Below are positions 24,185 through 35,760 of a DNA stretch of 64,000 bases, in pieces; the first letter of the stretch is position 1; the number at the start of each line of letters is the position of its first letter. The stretch covers positions 558,001-622,000 of the forward strand of contig JAFREQ010000076.1 in assembly GCA_025331565.1 (NCBI GenBank). Reading direction: 5' to 3'. The notes below the pieces were generated by a model. That model was not told where the DNA came from. It saw nothing but the letters and a program-made list of their open reading frames with translations, and did no database searches. The DNA comes from Holacanthus passer. Lineage: Eukaryota > Chordata > Actinopteri > Pomacanthidae. The translations under genes were made by a program, and so were the position numbers.

Positions 24185-24560
24185 TAACTCTGCTAGTGGC
24201 TCAGGTCTATAGATACTAATATCAGTCTGTTGGTCCACCACTTTGGTCTAGACTGAGCTTTTCAACAACTATTAGCTGAATTGTCCCAAAAGTTTGTACA
24301 GACACCCTTTGTCCCCCAGATGATGAATCCTATAACCTTTGGTGATCTCCTGACTTTTCCTCTGCCTTCATGAGGTTGACATTTTGGCTTGAGCGAGTGA
24401 AATATCCAGTTTGTCCAAACTGACAAAGTGCCTGCAAAATGAATGACTTTTCCATCAGGCTCGGCTAAACTAAGCAGTAAACTAAGATGGTGAACATGAT
24501 AAACATTATAACTGATTAACAGCAGCATGTTAGCATTGTCATTTTGATTGCATTGCCCCC
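24185..24560 (-). repeat. Dispersed teleost repeat family D, copy 2 (longest)
   Basis: On the minus strand, starting near 24560, the copy has GCATGTTAGCATTG near its 5' side, AGCCTGATGGAAAAGTCAT, TTTTGCAGGCACTTTG, GATCACCAAAGG followed by TTATAGGATTCATC, and ends with TAGACCAAAGTGGTGGACCA. The first and last parts match copies at 22.2 and 26.9 kb. The 127-codon frame at 24262-24645 on this strand is a chance frame within the repeat; it has no start-site logic or domain. Confidence 0.75.
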
Positions 24561-26663
24561 TTGGCATGATTAATGTTTTTTTTCTTTCTTTTATGTTTTC
24601 AGTGTACCTAATATTTCTCTGAAATTCATAGAAATTAGCAATCAACGTTAAACGATCTGGTCACTGTATTTCTCCAACAGCACCCTGCTGAAGCTTTGGG
24701 TCACACTTGTCCAACTCCATCGTGTCATCATGCTTTAATTAATGCAACAAATGTTCCCTGTCACATGGATAACATCACTCGGTGGAAAAGAATTTGCACC
24801 GGCCTTCAAATCAATAATGGGTGCAAAATACTTTGTCAGGTTCTCTCAACATAATAAAGCTTATTTTAGGACAATCTGAGTCCTCTGTCTGCGAAGGTCA
24901 CAGCAGCTATAACTGAAGAGAAAAGGGACTTTTTCAGTCACACGCTTTTAGATCGATATACAGTCTATATGCTTCTCTTTTTATTTACATTACAGTAAGC
25001 CTGCCATCTACTTTTAATACCTCCTCTCCTTCCCAGGCTGGACATAGTTTGGCTTCAAACTAGACCCACAGCATACGAACACATCAGTACTATTTCCACA
25101 GTTTACCTGGGACTGCTGGAATTGATTTTACAACTTTATTGAGTAGCCCTGGTGAAATCACAGAACTTTTAATCCTTGACAAAGTAGAGTCCTAAGCTCA
25201 GATCTTTACGTACAGCCATTTTTGCATCTCCAAAGTCTAGACTGAAATCAAAAGGTCATTAGGGGTTTTCCCGCAGGGTCCCTTGTAATGGCAATCCGGT
25301 CATTACAGAACAAAGAGGAGATCAGTGAGGAGATCAAGCAACTCCAATCAGTACCTTTTAAGAGGGTCAATAGGTACAATTGCTACTACTCCATACAAAA
25401 AAACAACCCTATAGTATATCTCTAGGGTTTCTGGTCAATATGACTCAGCAGTTACTTGAGCAGGTACTGGAATTTTCTTGCTTTTAGCAGGTCAGCAATG
25501 ACGCATTTGAGCAATGAAAAAGCAGTCCTATTATTGCAGCATTTATTTTGGTAATAAACGTTCTCTCTGTACCAGAAGTTTCGGTTGCATCTCTGCTGTA
25601 ATTAGTTATCGTACACTTCAGTGTTGTGTAACTTTAATGCATTTTTAAAACATCACATAGAGCTTGTGTCAGTGTGTGGGCTGACCCTGTATGGCCCTGA
25701 GCACTATACAGTAAGTGTCTCCAAGGAATAGATGGATATACAATATGGAGGTTCCAGTTCGCTGTTCAAGCTATTACACACTAATTCAGTGTTTTATTGC
25801 AATCATTTATCAACTCATTTGAAAAGCATAGTCATAAAGCGAATAAATAAATTGAAAACCAAAGCAAGGAACACACTCTTTACAATGTGTTGAGAAAAGA
25901 TTTTGAGGGCCCTGATTCATTGTTGATGAGCACAGATGGGGTCAATGGGTAATGAGTATTTGTTGAAGCAGTCACTAGTGGTGATGCTTTGTCCAAATTC
26001 AAGAGTCGATGTTGCTGTTTCTCACACATTAATCCTAACTGGTTAACAGTCACACCTTTTCTAAATGCACTAAACATCAAAAAGCTGAATAAAAAGTTTA
26101 TCTTTGCCACCATTTAGTATGTGCAGAACAATGAATATGCAAATAGTCCCCCCCTCTGTCTCCACCCAAACCTCTGTCGCTTGCCTGCATCTCAAACGAA
26201 CCTGTTTACCTTCAGCTCTGCGCGTCAAGTATGGTTTCAAAGGAGAAGAAAAAGAATGAATCGGTTGCCTACAAGTCGATGATTCAGAAGGCTACTGTAT
26301 TTTATGTATTGCTCTCTACAACGGCGAAACAGTAATAACATGAGCCATCAGTTTGATTATGTTGTTGTGATATGGAAAGCCCAACCCTGCAATTTGACAG
26401 GATTAGTTCCTTACGTATGTGACATATGAAGCCCTGGCTGTCTGAATCCGTGTTTCTGAGACTGTCATTGGTGCACTGCAGTTACAAATAATGCCCAGCC
26501 ACTGCTTATTCTGCAGGAGCATATAAAAAAAAACATCCTGTGTACTTGATGTTCATTGGAGCTGGTCTTCAATAGTCTAAAAACAGGAAAAGCAATTATT
26601 GGGAAACAAGACTAAGAGTCTACAACCAAGCTAGCGTCTCTGTAAGGTTGAACTTGATATAGC
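24561..26663. other. Non-coding sequence
   Basis: No gene or recognisable element across 2.1 kb; ordinary AT-rich teleost intergenic or intronic sequence. Confidence 0.5.
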
Positions 26664-26815
26664 CAACATGTCCTCATACAAAAATGACAGAATAGTTTAT
26701 TTGCCAGTGACTCCCAAAACAACATGGTGTATGACATTCTCCAAAATGACATATGTGACCAGAGTACCAGACAAACACGCGGTTAACATTGTCAAACGAT
26801 CGCAGTTTTGCCGGT
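26664..26815 (+). repeat. Unnamed dispersed repeat, copy 2
   Basis: It shares AACATGTCCTCATAC, AAATGACAGAATAG, TTTGCCAGTGACTCCCAAAA and CAGAGTACCAG with copies at 8249 and 48862. Relative to those, it has an extra segment of about 25 bp before the GAGTACC word. It then continues with CGCGGTTAACATTGTCAAAC, which corresponds to the arm of the fold-back part in the 48.7 kb copy (RTGGTTAACACTGYGAAA), so the element is at least 150 bp long. It joins directly to a family D fragment on its right. Confidence 0.75.
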
Positions 26816-26995
26816 AGGTCAAAGTATTGTGCAATGAGTACGAGATTAAAAGTCGCCAAAATACCAAAGTGACCATGAATGAACCTAAATTTCATGGCAA
26901 TCCATCTAACAGTTACGATATTTCAGTCCACATCAAAGTGGTTGCAGCTGTTGTCCATGAAACCAAACTTCTAGCATGGCAAAAAAAAAATAATA
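26816..26995 (+). repeat. Dispersed teleost repeat family D, copy 3 (3' half)
   Basis: AAATTTCATGGCAATCCATC at 26887-26906 agrees with the 22.3 kb copy except at one base, and continues with CAGTCCACATCAAAGTGG and TTCTAGCATGGCAAAAAA, the usual end of this family. The 5' half is absent. The junction with the upstream unnamed repeat suggests that one inserted next to or into the other. Confidence 0.7.
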
Positions 26996-29024
26996 ATAAG
27001 GTCAAGTAATCAATACAAAAAAAAGGAGAAAGTAAAATAAATGAAGTTAGTGACACATTTATTGAACATTTTATGATAAAGTTTATTCACAACAGCTGAC
27101 CGAACCAGTCTTTCATTGTGAGGCACAGTATGGTTTAAGGTAAATTAATTCTGTCTCTGTTGTGGCCGTTTATACTGGTCACTGATCAAGGATGATAAGT
27201 ATAGATTATCTCGCTTAATGTCCCTTTAAGTTGCTTTTCGCTACTCATTTTCATCATTATAATTAGTCTTATCCAAGGCTTTTAGCCAGCACACGGTTTA
27301 GTCATTGTTTTTGAGTGCCAAATGAATGTGGTTTATCGTAGGTCATTAGTACTTGTTTGTATTACAGGATGACATTTTTCGACGGAGGGCATGGAGCCGT
27401 GAAGACAGCGTTTCCTGTCGGCCTGCAGCGTTCCTTCCACTGACTCAAGGCTATGATGAAATGTCAGCGGCGGGCTAACAAAGGCAAGGGTGAGAGGAAG
27501 AAAAACACACGAATCAAGCGTTGCTGACCGTAGGCTGTGTGACCATACACAGATTTAATAACAGTCCACCAGGCACAAAGACAGTGTGGCCGTGGGGGAG
27601 AGCGAGGAGAAAAATAAAGAAAGAGAGAAATACACTCACAGACGCTCATGGTTATTTTTCAAACACTGTGACCCTAAATCCTCTTATTTTAGTTCCCAAA
27701 ACCCTGACCAGTTCATCCGCTGCTGGGCTGATGTTGATGTGAACAAATTAGCGGAGCAACGTGTGACCTCCTTAGATCGCCTGTCAAATTATTTCACTCA
27801 GGCAACTATGACATAACTGCACGGTTGTTTCATTCCAAAGAGATGAGAAATTTAAAACATGTAGCTCTCTGCTCAGCAGCGGCTGTATGTGTTTACAGCA
27901 GCAAATAAAAAGCTTTCACAAACTGGATGCCGACTACTTTGAGTCAATGCGACGCGATAACAAGACGGAGATTTATTTTGAACATGTTACACATCATTAC
28001 TTAAGGCTACAACAAACACTCAGAAAACATCTAACTGTTCTTAAAAATCCATTTGTCTGGTTCAATATTTGAGAAAATGACACCAGTGATTGCTCTTTTG
28101 CAAATATGCACTCATCTGTGCAGCGGGAGGTGTATTAATTATTCAGAAAAAGTCATTTAATCTCGCCTTACACCCAAAAGGTATTCAAATCAGATATAAA
28201 CATTACACTGAATATTTATCAGTAATGGATTTATCATCTTCATGTTTTCTGACTTCACATAATTCCACTCACTGTTCAGTAAATGGGACTTTTTCATTCA
28301 CTGATAAGTAGTTGTGTCAGGGATACATTTACGCTCTTTTCACGTCCTTTTTCTTGCATTTGATCTCTCTCGAAGTTCTTCACAGAAATTTTTCAGACAC
28401 TTCACACAAAACAGACAACGTCCTGTTTAAGAATCCACTGTCAGGAGCGCACATTGATGCCAAAAAACAAATGACTACAAATGACTTTACGATTTCCATG
28501 AATACTCTTAATGGTTTTATCAAAAGTGGAATGGATTTCATCAAGTTCAGATTTGGGGAAGGTGGAAATGTGGTAACTCAGGAGCCAAAATGTATTATTG
28601 AGCTTGACAGGTTCTAATAAGAATCATATCTTCCCGTTGTTTTCAGACAGAGAGAAAAAAAAAGTCTTTTGCCTATGATTGAAATAAAAGCTTGGAGGAG
28701 CGCAGTGCATTTCCTCTTTCATTGACTTTCTCCTTTAAAGAATCCGAATGCTTATGACACACTCCAAAGAGAGCTACACATTTGTGCAACCTCTTGCCAC
28801 AGACGCTTTCATGCCATTACCCAGCACTGCTGAGACATCGGCGACAGGGCTGGGTTAATCCTGGTTTCAACAAGACTCTGAACACCTCCTCTGTCTCCCT
28901 TTTTTTTTTTGCCACTCTATAATGTCATCTCCCCCCTTTTCTCCTTCATGTCATGAAAAGGGAATAATGTATTTTGTCAAGATGAATATAGGCTTGGAGT
29001 GAGATATTTTTAAGTACTAAACAT
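26996..29024. other. Non-coding sequence
   Basis: No gene recognised. Reading frames of 73-101 codons at 28090-28617 lie in AT-rich sequence and show no domain, no repeat and no plausible splice framework. Confidence 0.5.
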
Positions 29025-29145
29025 CTAGTGTTGGAAAGTAGACCGAACTAACATTTACTCAAGTACTATAGTCAGATTTGGAGGCACTTGTCACTTTCCA
29101 TTTTATGCTACTTTATACCTTTACTCAACTACATTTATCTGACAT
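29025..29145 (+). repeat. Teleost repeat family E, plus-strand fragment
   Basis: AGTGTTGGAAAGTA, ACATTTACTCAAGTACTATA, TTTCCATTTTATGCTACTTT and ATACCTTTACTCAACTACAT follow the order of a very common fish repeat whose terminus carries ACTTTTACTTAAGTA. It is non-coding. Confidence 0.7.
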
Positions 29146-29526
29146 CTGTAGATTCTGCATAAAGAATACATGATGATCTAATGAATGCAATACATTGTAA
29201 AACTTTAAACCAGTGGTAAATATAAATATATTCAGATGTTTACATGTAATACATATAAAATTGTTGCTCCTAGTTCCTTCTAGCTTGCACATACTGTCTG
29301 TATACACTCTGCAATAACCCTCAAAGCACTCTTTTCTAATATATGTAGATATATGTAGCAATATGTGTTGCTGTTGATGCATTAACATGCAAGCAGCATT
29401 TTTAAAAAAAAAAATCTGATCTGGAACAATTTTGTATACTGTTGAGTAGGAACATTGCATCATATTTTATTAATGAATTATATGGTTCATATGTAAACAT
29501 TCATCTGCAAAATAGCAACACAGTGT

Positions 29527-29640
29527 TCAAAAAAGTAGAGTAAAAAGTACAATATTTGCTAAATGCAGTTCAGTAGATGTATAAAGAGACATCATACGAA
29601 ATACTAGAATGATCCTTGAAGACTGAAAAAGTACAATTAC
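29527..29640 (-). repeat. Teleost repeat family E, inverted fragment
   Basis: On the minus strand this reads as the same family: TTTATACATCTACTGAACTG, then AGCAAATATTGTACTTTTTA. Aligned with 29025-29145 it is similar at roughly two of three positions over 45 bp. It sits in opposite orientation about 380 bp away. Confidence 0.6.
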
Positions 29641-30040
29641 TATTATCCAGTTTGCAGCCAAAACCTTATCAGTTAAGGAAGGGGTTATAATAAAATACAT
29701 GGGAGGCTTCACATCTGGGACTGCTAGTGTTGTCCTACATTCACCTGCACCTACTTGGCTTGTGACCCCTGACAGAGAGCAGTGTGACTATGTCTTTTGG
29801 GCCCTTTGTCAATGAGTTGTTAGCAGTTCCACCAAAGAGACATCCCCCCACTAAACTTCATCATGTAGTTTCATTTGAATAATATAATTATTATAATATT
29901 ATTTCACAAAGATTAGATACAAGTCCAAACAATTAATAGAAATTTGTGCAGCACTACTTTGCTTTTTCTCATTCCCTGCCCCATTAATCGTCTCATGACC
30001 CCTCAGAATTAATCATGGAGTGTTTTTTTGTTTTGTTTTT

Positions 30041-30096
30041 TTTCACGAGTGCATTGATACTTTTACTTAAGCAAAGGATGTGAATACTTGATCTAC
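30041..30096 (+). repeat. Teleost repeat family E, terminal fragment
   Basis: GATACTTTTACTTAAGCAAA followed by GGATGTGAATACTTGATC is the typical 3' terminus of this family. Together with the parts at 29025 and 29527 it may be one rearranged element of about 1.07 kb or several nested copies. Confidence 0.6.
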
Positions 30097-33040
30097 AAAT
30101 AAAGCACTTAACTGTCATGGTGTGTGGAGCCTCCCAACCTTAAACACACGTGGTTCTTTGTTACAGCGGGCGTTAATGAACCGCTCTGTCCATCAAGCTA
30201 TATATGGACAAAGGCACTTTTTAAGCCTCAGTCTCTGAAGCATTCAGCAATTACGGACACCTGTTATTGAGTTAATTGCCCAATTAACTCATCCATCATT
30301 AAAATAAAATAGGTCACCTAAATTAGTGCATATTTACACCAACCTATGGGACGAGAGAGCTTAATGCACAGGTGTTTTTATATTATGGACAGTATTAGCA
30401 TGAGTAAAGACATCCTCCATCTGTTCCAACATTTCATAATTTAAAAAAAAAAGAGAAAGATTTGAATTTAAGAGAAAAGCCATTTCAATGAAAATTTGAT
30501 CTCTAATGGAACTCGCGTGCTGCGCAACTTCAACCGGCTTCAAAGGCTGTTGGCATTTTCACCAGTGTAACCTTGATAGAAAATAAAAGGAAGTAGGAGT
30601 GCTACTGTCTCTCTCATGCTCTGCCAGGCAGCGCAGCGCTCTGTCAAGGAGTAAAAAGGAGAGGACAGAAAGGCAGACAGCATGCCTACGAGGAGGTGAG
30701 GCTCCTTGGCGCTCCTTGTCCCCGACTAATTGCCTGTGGAAATTTACCCTGTCAGTGAAATTACATCTTTTCTGAACAAACGGCATATATAGATCTGCTG
30801 CAGATGGACTCTATCTGCACATGCATGGCTTCTGTCTGTGACACAATAACATGTGACACACGAAAGGCAACAACCACACTGTCAAAAACAGAATGAGGAA
30901 CACAATGCAGCATAAATGTTGATTGTAATAATTTGCATTTCTTTTCCACAAAAGTTGGCAGTGTGATTAAAAGGAGCTGCTATCACTTTTTCATTTCCCC
31001 AAGCACAAAATGTCTTTTTCCTTTATCTTACGCTAATGTGACAAACAGTGTGCTTTGTGATTTCTGCCAAAGACATCAAATGTGTCTTTTGATATAAATT
31101 GGGTGTGTGAGACTTGCTGGGAGAATGGAAAGAGCGAGAGGAGGATGTCAAGGGAAGAGAAATGAACATTTCTGAAGAGTGTTTATCAGAACAAGTTGTT
31201 TACACTTGACAAACTCTAATCATAATCATAATAATCATAATCATAATCTGCAAAGGGCATTCTTAGCACTCAGGGTATCTGTCTGCTGCGACTGAGTCGT
31301 GCTTCGGTTTGGATTCATCTATTTTAATAAAAAATAGTCACAGGAAGTTGTTCGGGGACAGTGATGCTTGTGTGTGTAGTGTGGTGAGTGAACGTAAGTA
31401 CAAATAAATTAAGGGAAAAAAAGAACACACAGTCGGAGCTAATGAGTTAAAATATATTGTAAACTTAAATTATGTTTTTTAAGTTTACAACCAACTATTG
31501 TTCATCATGCACGAACTGTCTCATTCCTCTTCCACTGTGTGTTTCCATCCATGTCCCTTTTTTCTGTGGTAATAACATAACAGCTCCCCCCAGTGTCAGG
31601 AGTGGGAAAGGACCAAGCAGCTGCTGGGACTGCTTTAAAGAGAGAAAATGAAATTGAGGACACCGAATCTGAAGCTTTCATTTGCCCCATATATTAATTT
31701 TTAATTGAGGGATTTTTTTTATCAGAGTCATAAAATACAAATTTGGATTAACTTGTCAGGGAGAAACCACATATCCCCAGTATACTAGAGAAAAACATGT
31801 TTCTCTGAATGTCTGTGAATGAATTATATCTTTCTTTAATAGCGTGATGAGTGAATCCTGCTTTAAAATGCACACAGCTACAAGTCATTCCAGTATTTAA
31901 TTTCTTCCACATGTTTGAAGGCCACAGAGTTGAGCATGGATGGTATGAACCAGCGGTTTGTATATACAGTACAGTCTGAGCACTGCTTGTCTTGTTTTAT
32001 GATTCCAGTGCTCCGTGCTTCTCCCAAGAGCTTTTGGGAGCCTCTTTTGGGATGAGGTGTGTTCTACATTTTCAAATGGGCTATGTATTGTTGTGCCAAG
32101 CTCTCCCACAATGATGTATCATCGCTTGAATTATCACCACTGCAAAAAAAATGTATTCTCCTGTCAGGCCTTATGCTGCCAAAAATGGGAGTTTTATAAT
32201 GGAAACCACCACAAAAGCCAGTGGGATTAATACCTACCTTGATATAAACATAATGGAACTCGCCGTAGGAGGGAATGTACTGTATGGTACCAGAGAGGAA
32301 AGCGTTCTAGTCTGGGGGCTGGTTATATATAAAATCAAAGAACCTTCACAGTGTTTCACAGTCCTGCAGTTGTTGCACAAGTTTTCCTATTTAATGTCTT
32401 GCAAATTTCAATAAGAGATCATTGAAAGGGGGAATTAAGATATTTAAAACAATAATGGAAATGATATAAATAAAATAAACACCATTAATCCAGGTTAGAC
32501 TTCCCAGACCCGTGAAAATGACTTCCTTTTCTCATTTGCCTTCAATATCGCTCTTCTCTCTTAAAATAAAATACTCCATCACTCTCTAAAATCAAAATTT
32601 CCTTGGCTTCCCATGCTCCACCAAAGAAAAAAAAAATTAATTCATGATTTTACCATTTTAATCTGGCTTCATGAAGCCATAAAAGAAAAGAGAGAGAAAA
32701 AAAAAATCTCAGGTGTAATATAAAACCAAATGCATTAGTTGACAGGGCACTGATGAATGTCAAATCCATCACACAGTGCAAAGTAGGGGGGGAATTGATC
32801 TCTTTCCATTTGGAGCATTTTTTTCTCTCCCTTCTGCAGAGCTAGTCAGCATTAGGCTCTGCTGCCTGCCCCATTACAAATGCATCAGTATGCTCTGTAA
32901 TACCCATGTCCGCTATTCCAAATGCAGCCCCCAAAGTCAACTGAAGGTTGTCGGCGGCTCATGTAAATGAAGCTTGATTGTAATAGTTCTAAGTGGATTC
33001 CGCCCACACAATCCTGTCACATTCGCTTATTGTTATCTGT
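30097..33040. other. Non-coding sequence
   Basis: No gene recognised. It includes an imperfect AATCAT repeat at 31218-31247 and the perfect inverted repeat listed at 31457-31490. Complex segments at 30500-30830 and 31260-31350 could be conserved non-coding sequence. Confidence 0.5.
31457..31490. repeat. Perfect 13-bp inverted repeat with 8-nt loop
   Basis: TTGTAAACTTAAA at 31457-31469 and its exact reverse complement at 31478-31490 flank an 8-base T-rich spacer. It may form a hairpin; its AT-rich stem has limited stability. No terminator role applies in a vertebrate genome. Confidence 0.85.
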
Positions 33041-33088
33041 GCCCCCCCCTTCCCCTCCCTCCCCTCGCCACCCCGCCCCCCCCACCCA
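33041..33088 (-). repeat. C-rich tract, G-quadruplex motif on the minus strand
   Basis: The + strand has C runs of 8, 4, 3, 4, 4 and 9 separated by very short spacers. The minus strand therefore has more than four G tracts of at least three with loops under seven bases, the standard intramolecular quadruplex pattern. Confidence 0.8.
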
Positions 33089-34639
33089 TCAGGGTTTACG
33101 GCGTAAATAATAAAAGTTGTGTCACTTCGCAAATTACCCAAACAGCTTATCACTTATTCATTGTGGTGTATCACAACAACTCCTCTGTGCGTACAAAAGC
33201 CACAGCAAGTCAGACACAGGCTTTTGTTAATGAACTTGGAAGATTACCAGATCTGAAAATTAACTGACAGTGTTGCTGGTTTCTTTCCCTTCATGTGCAT
33301 GTCTCTTTTTTTTTTCACCAAAGACAAAAAAAGAGATAGATACTTATGAGAAAGTACAGAAATGTGTTGTTGTTGTTGTTTTCTTTTTCCTAGTAGTCTT
33401 GTCCATTTCTGTTCAACTTGACAATACTGTTGTTGGTCTTCACTCTCAGGGAGAAACTGCTGATTGATTTTAACTCTTCCACAATGGATAGGTGTCCTTC
33501 TCATCAAGAGCCATTGAGCTTAGCAGTGAGTATCCAATGTGTATCTGTTAAACACAAATGTTTCAAGGACACAATGCACACAATAGAAAGCATGATGCAT
33601 GCCAAACGTGAGAGGATGAATACGCTAACATGACATTTTTTGCAAAAGCAGGAAAAAGGCAAACAGCCTGACGGAGCTTTTTTCTTCTAAGATCTGTTCT
33701 ACATTCTTCCCGGTCTCTGCTTTTGAATGAATAGGCTCCAGGACAGTAATTGAAGATGTGTCACGTACATATGGCTCAGAACGTAATTGGATGCTTGAAC
33801 TCTCAAACAACATCTGAAGTGCAATTTGGAATCCATCAAAAAAAAAAAAAAAAAACCCCAGTGCTCATCAAATACCAACTGGACAGCAGTGAAAGGCCGA
33901 CGCTGGAAGTTAACCATGCAGCAGTTAGGCGATTGAGTTAACAGCACAGCACAGTTAATTTTTAAGGCCCCTTTGAAAATGATCTTCTGCTGTTCATTCG
34001 CCACTGCCCGCATGGCCCCTGTAGCCATTTTCTGCCTGGCTGCCCTTAATTCTGATCTGCAGCCACCTAGCTCATAGACTACAGCGAGGTACAGAGGCAG
34101 AATATTCCCAAGGTGGTCACTGAGAAGCCAGAGATAGAGACGGATTGAAATCTCAGATATGAGAAATTGCAAAACTTTTTATGTAGAGCGCACGGTGACA
34201 GTCAGAGAAACTGATTCCAACCCAACCTGAGCTTGAACATAACTTTGGTGGTCGCCCTTTTCTACTCCTGGTCATCCCCTCACAGAAAGGTAGATGTAGC
34301 AGTCAAGTCATTTCTGAATTTCTGGTTTGATGTTAGAGCTCCCACCACTGCTTTTAACTTTTAAATTGAAGTTTTTACTTCATCATCTTTGAACTGGTTG
34401 AACACACTTCTTGTTGCTGAGTGAGGAACTTTCCTGAGCACCACATTCATTTATATACAGTGTTGGGGAGACTTCACAGTTTAAATGTTTACAACAAATT
34501 ATGGTTATGTATACCTGACAATGACTTTAGACCATCAGATACCAAGATGGAAGTAACTTGAAGTGTTTATAGTACAGGAAGACTATGGTTGGGTTTACAA
34601 CATGTGTGACTTTGACATGGAAGGTAGCTATTTGCATCG
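33089..34639. other. Non-coding sequence with poly(A) tract
   Basis: It holds a (GTT)n patch at 33366-33381 and 18 consecutive A at 33838-33855. The longest reading frame in the whole window (33699-34172, minus, 157 codons) crosses that A tract as polyphenylalanine and shows no domain, so it is not called a gene. Confidence 0.6.
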
Positions 34640-34970
34640 CTCGCTGGACTCACCATCGGTATCTTTTCCTAACCTAACCACCTCTGCATGATACAGCTCG
34701 ACTTGACTCTAGTCGCTTTTGGTAGCGGGTACTTTTCTCTGCCTGGTTTTCCCCTGCAAATAGTGCCCACTTATCATGGGATAGGCCGATCGTCGTACAG
34801 ATGCTGCATGGAACTGCCGTAACATCATCTTTAACGTGACACCGACAAGAAGCCGCAGCCTTTATTCACTCACAAACTGTAGCCTACGCTGTACGTTTAC
34901 TGCTACGCTGACAACTACACTGCTAACCTTTTTCCTCTGCTCTGCCTGAATTCACTGTCGCTCTCTGCTG

Positions 34971-34985
34971 CTCTCTCTCTCTCTC
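34971..34985. repeat. Short (CT)n tract
   Basis: Seven CT units inside the hAT leader. Confidence 0.9.
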
Positions 34986-35439
34986 ACACTCGCTCAACCA
35001 CACAATTGCTACACACACACCCCTGATGCATTGCCCTGTTCCTTAGAGGAGTTACGCTACCCTAATAACAGAGGGTATCGAAGGGGTGCTGCTCTTGATT
35101 CATCTGCACTTTGTCAGTTGACCACATCGTGGTTTTTGCTGCCACTTTTGCCGGTTGTTGAGTGAGCCTACTCTCCCAAGGAAGCCTACACGTTCCGTGT
35201 ATTTTGTCAGTTTGCTAGTTGTTAGTTGGAGAGAAGCCAGTGTTGCAGAATTATATTCTATCACGGTTGACCTTTGCTCTAACCTGATCAGATGGAAAGA
35301 GGGTGAGTTTTATGGGAATAATGCCAGCACAGTTTTCAGTAAGATGCATTACCTACCGAGGGAAGTGGTATGTCTTTGTTAGTTGTTGTTTTTTTTGAAC
35401 AATTGACAGCTCTGTCACTTGAAGCCTCCTGTGACATGG

Positions 35440-35740
35440 CCCAAGCTCAAGAGTCTTGCTTTTGTTCTGCCACAAACAGGCATAAACATGGACAGTCTGT
35501 ATGACAAGCACTGTGTTTTTGCACGAGTACAGACAGAGGTAAAAACACAGAGAGTTTGCACTGATCAGAGGTGGGTGAGGATTCTGAAGTGTGCTCCATC
35601 CCAATATCTAATGCCTACTGTGAGGAGGTCTTTAGTCTCATGACACAGCTTTGGACCAACAAATGGAACCTAGTGTGGGAGGGTTTTGTCAAGGCTGAGC
35701 TACAAGTCATTCTGAACTACAGAATGACTTGTGGAGACTT
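35440..35740 (+). pseudogene. hAT transposase C-terminal fragment, frameshifted
   Basis: Two frames together cover the C-terminal part of a hAT transposase. The first (about 35440-35580) includes INMDSLYDKHCVF and DQRWVRILK. The second (about 35580-35740) includes IPISNAYCEEVFSLMTQLWT and VKAELQVILNYRMTCGDFYV. In hAT proteins the dimerisation domain (hATC) has a S/T-N-A-x-x-E-R-x-F-S motif followed by a basic stretch and KAEL-x-I; the SNA, E and FS positions are visible, with the usual arginine replaced by glutamate. A one-base-class frameshift lies near 35575. A poly(A) run of 15 follows at 35765. The gene is dead. Confidence 0.7.
35702..35732. repeat. Perfect 13-bp hairpin in the hAT remnant
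   Basis: ACAAGTCATTCTG (35702-35714) and its exact reverse complement (35720-35732) are separated by AACTA. The stem lies within the transposase frame and may be a chance palindrome or a small templated inversion. Confidence 0.9.
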
Positions 35741-35760
35741 TTACGTGACACCCCATAACG

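Larger units (their letters stand above)
34640..35760 (+). mobile_element. Internally deleted hAT-like DNA transposon remnant
   Basis: The left part (34679-34760) has CTCTGCATGATACAGCTCGA followed by CTTGACTCTAGTCGCTTTTG, the pattern of the terminal region of a teleost hAT family with repeated GACTCGA-like words. About 600 bp of GC-balanced, CT-rich leader follows, then a broken transposase C-terminus (listed separately). Most of the transposase body is missing. I could not find the matching right-hand inverted terminus or an 8-bp target duplication, so the right boundary is unknown. Confidence 0.6.

Noticed and set aside
24262..24645. 127-codon minus-strand frame
   Set aside because: It coincides with a non-coding dispersed repeat (family D) whose other copies do not keep the frame.
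28312..28617. 101-codon plus-strand frame
   Set aside because: Random-looking residues in AT-rich sequence; no homologue recognised.
33699..34172. Longest open frame (157 codons, minus strand)
   Set aside because: It runs through an 18-base A tract as polyphenylalanine, shows no domain and has no exon structure; length alone is within chance for 64 kb.
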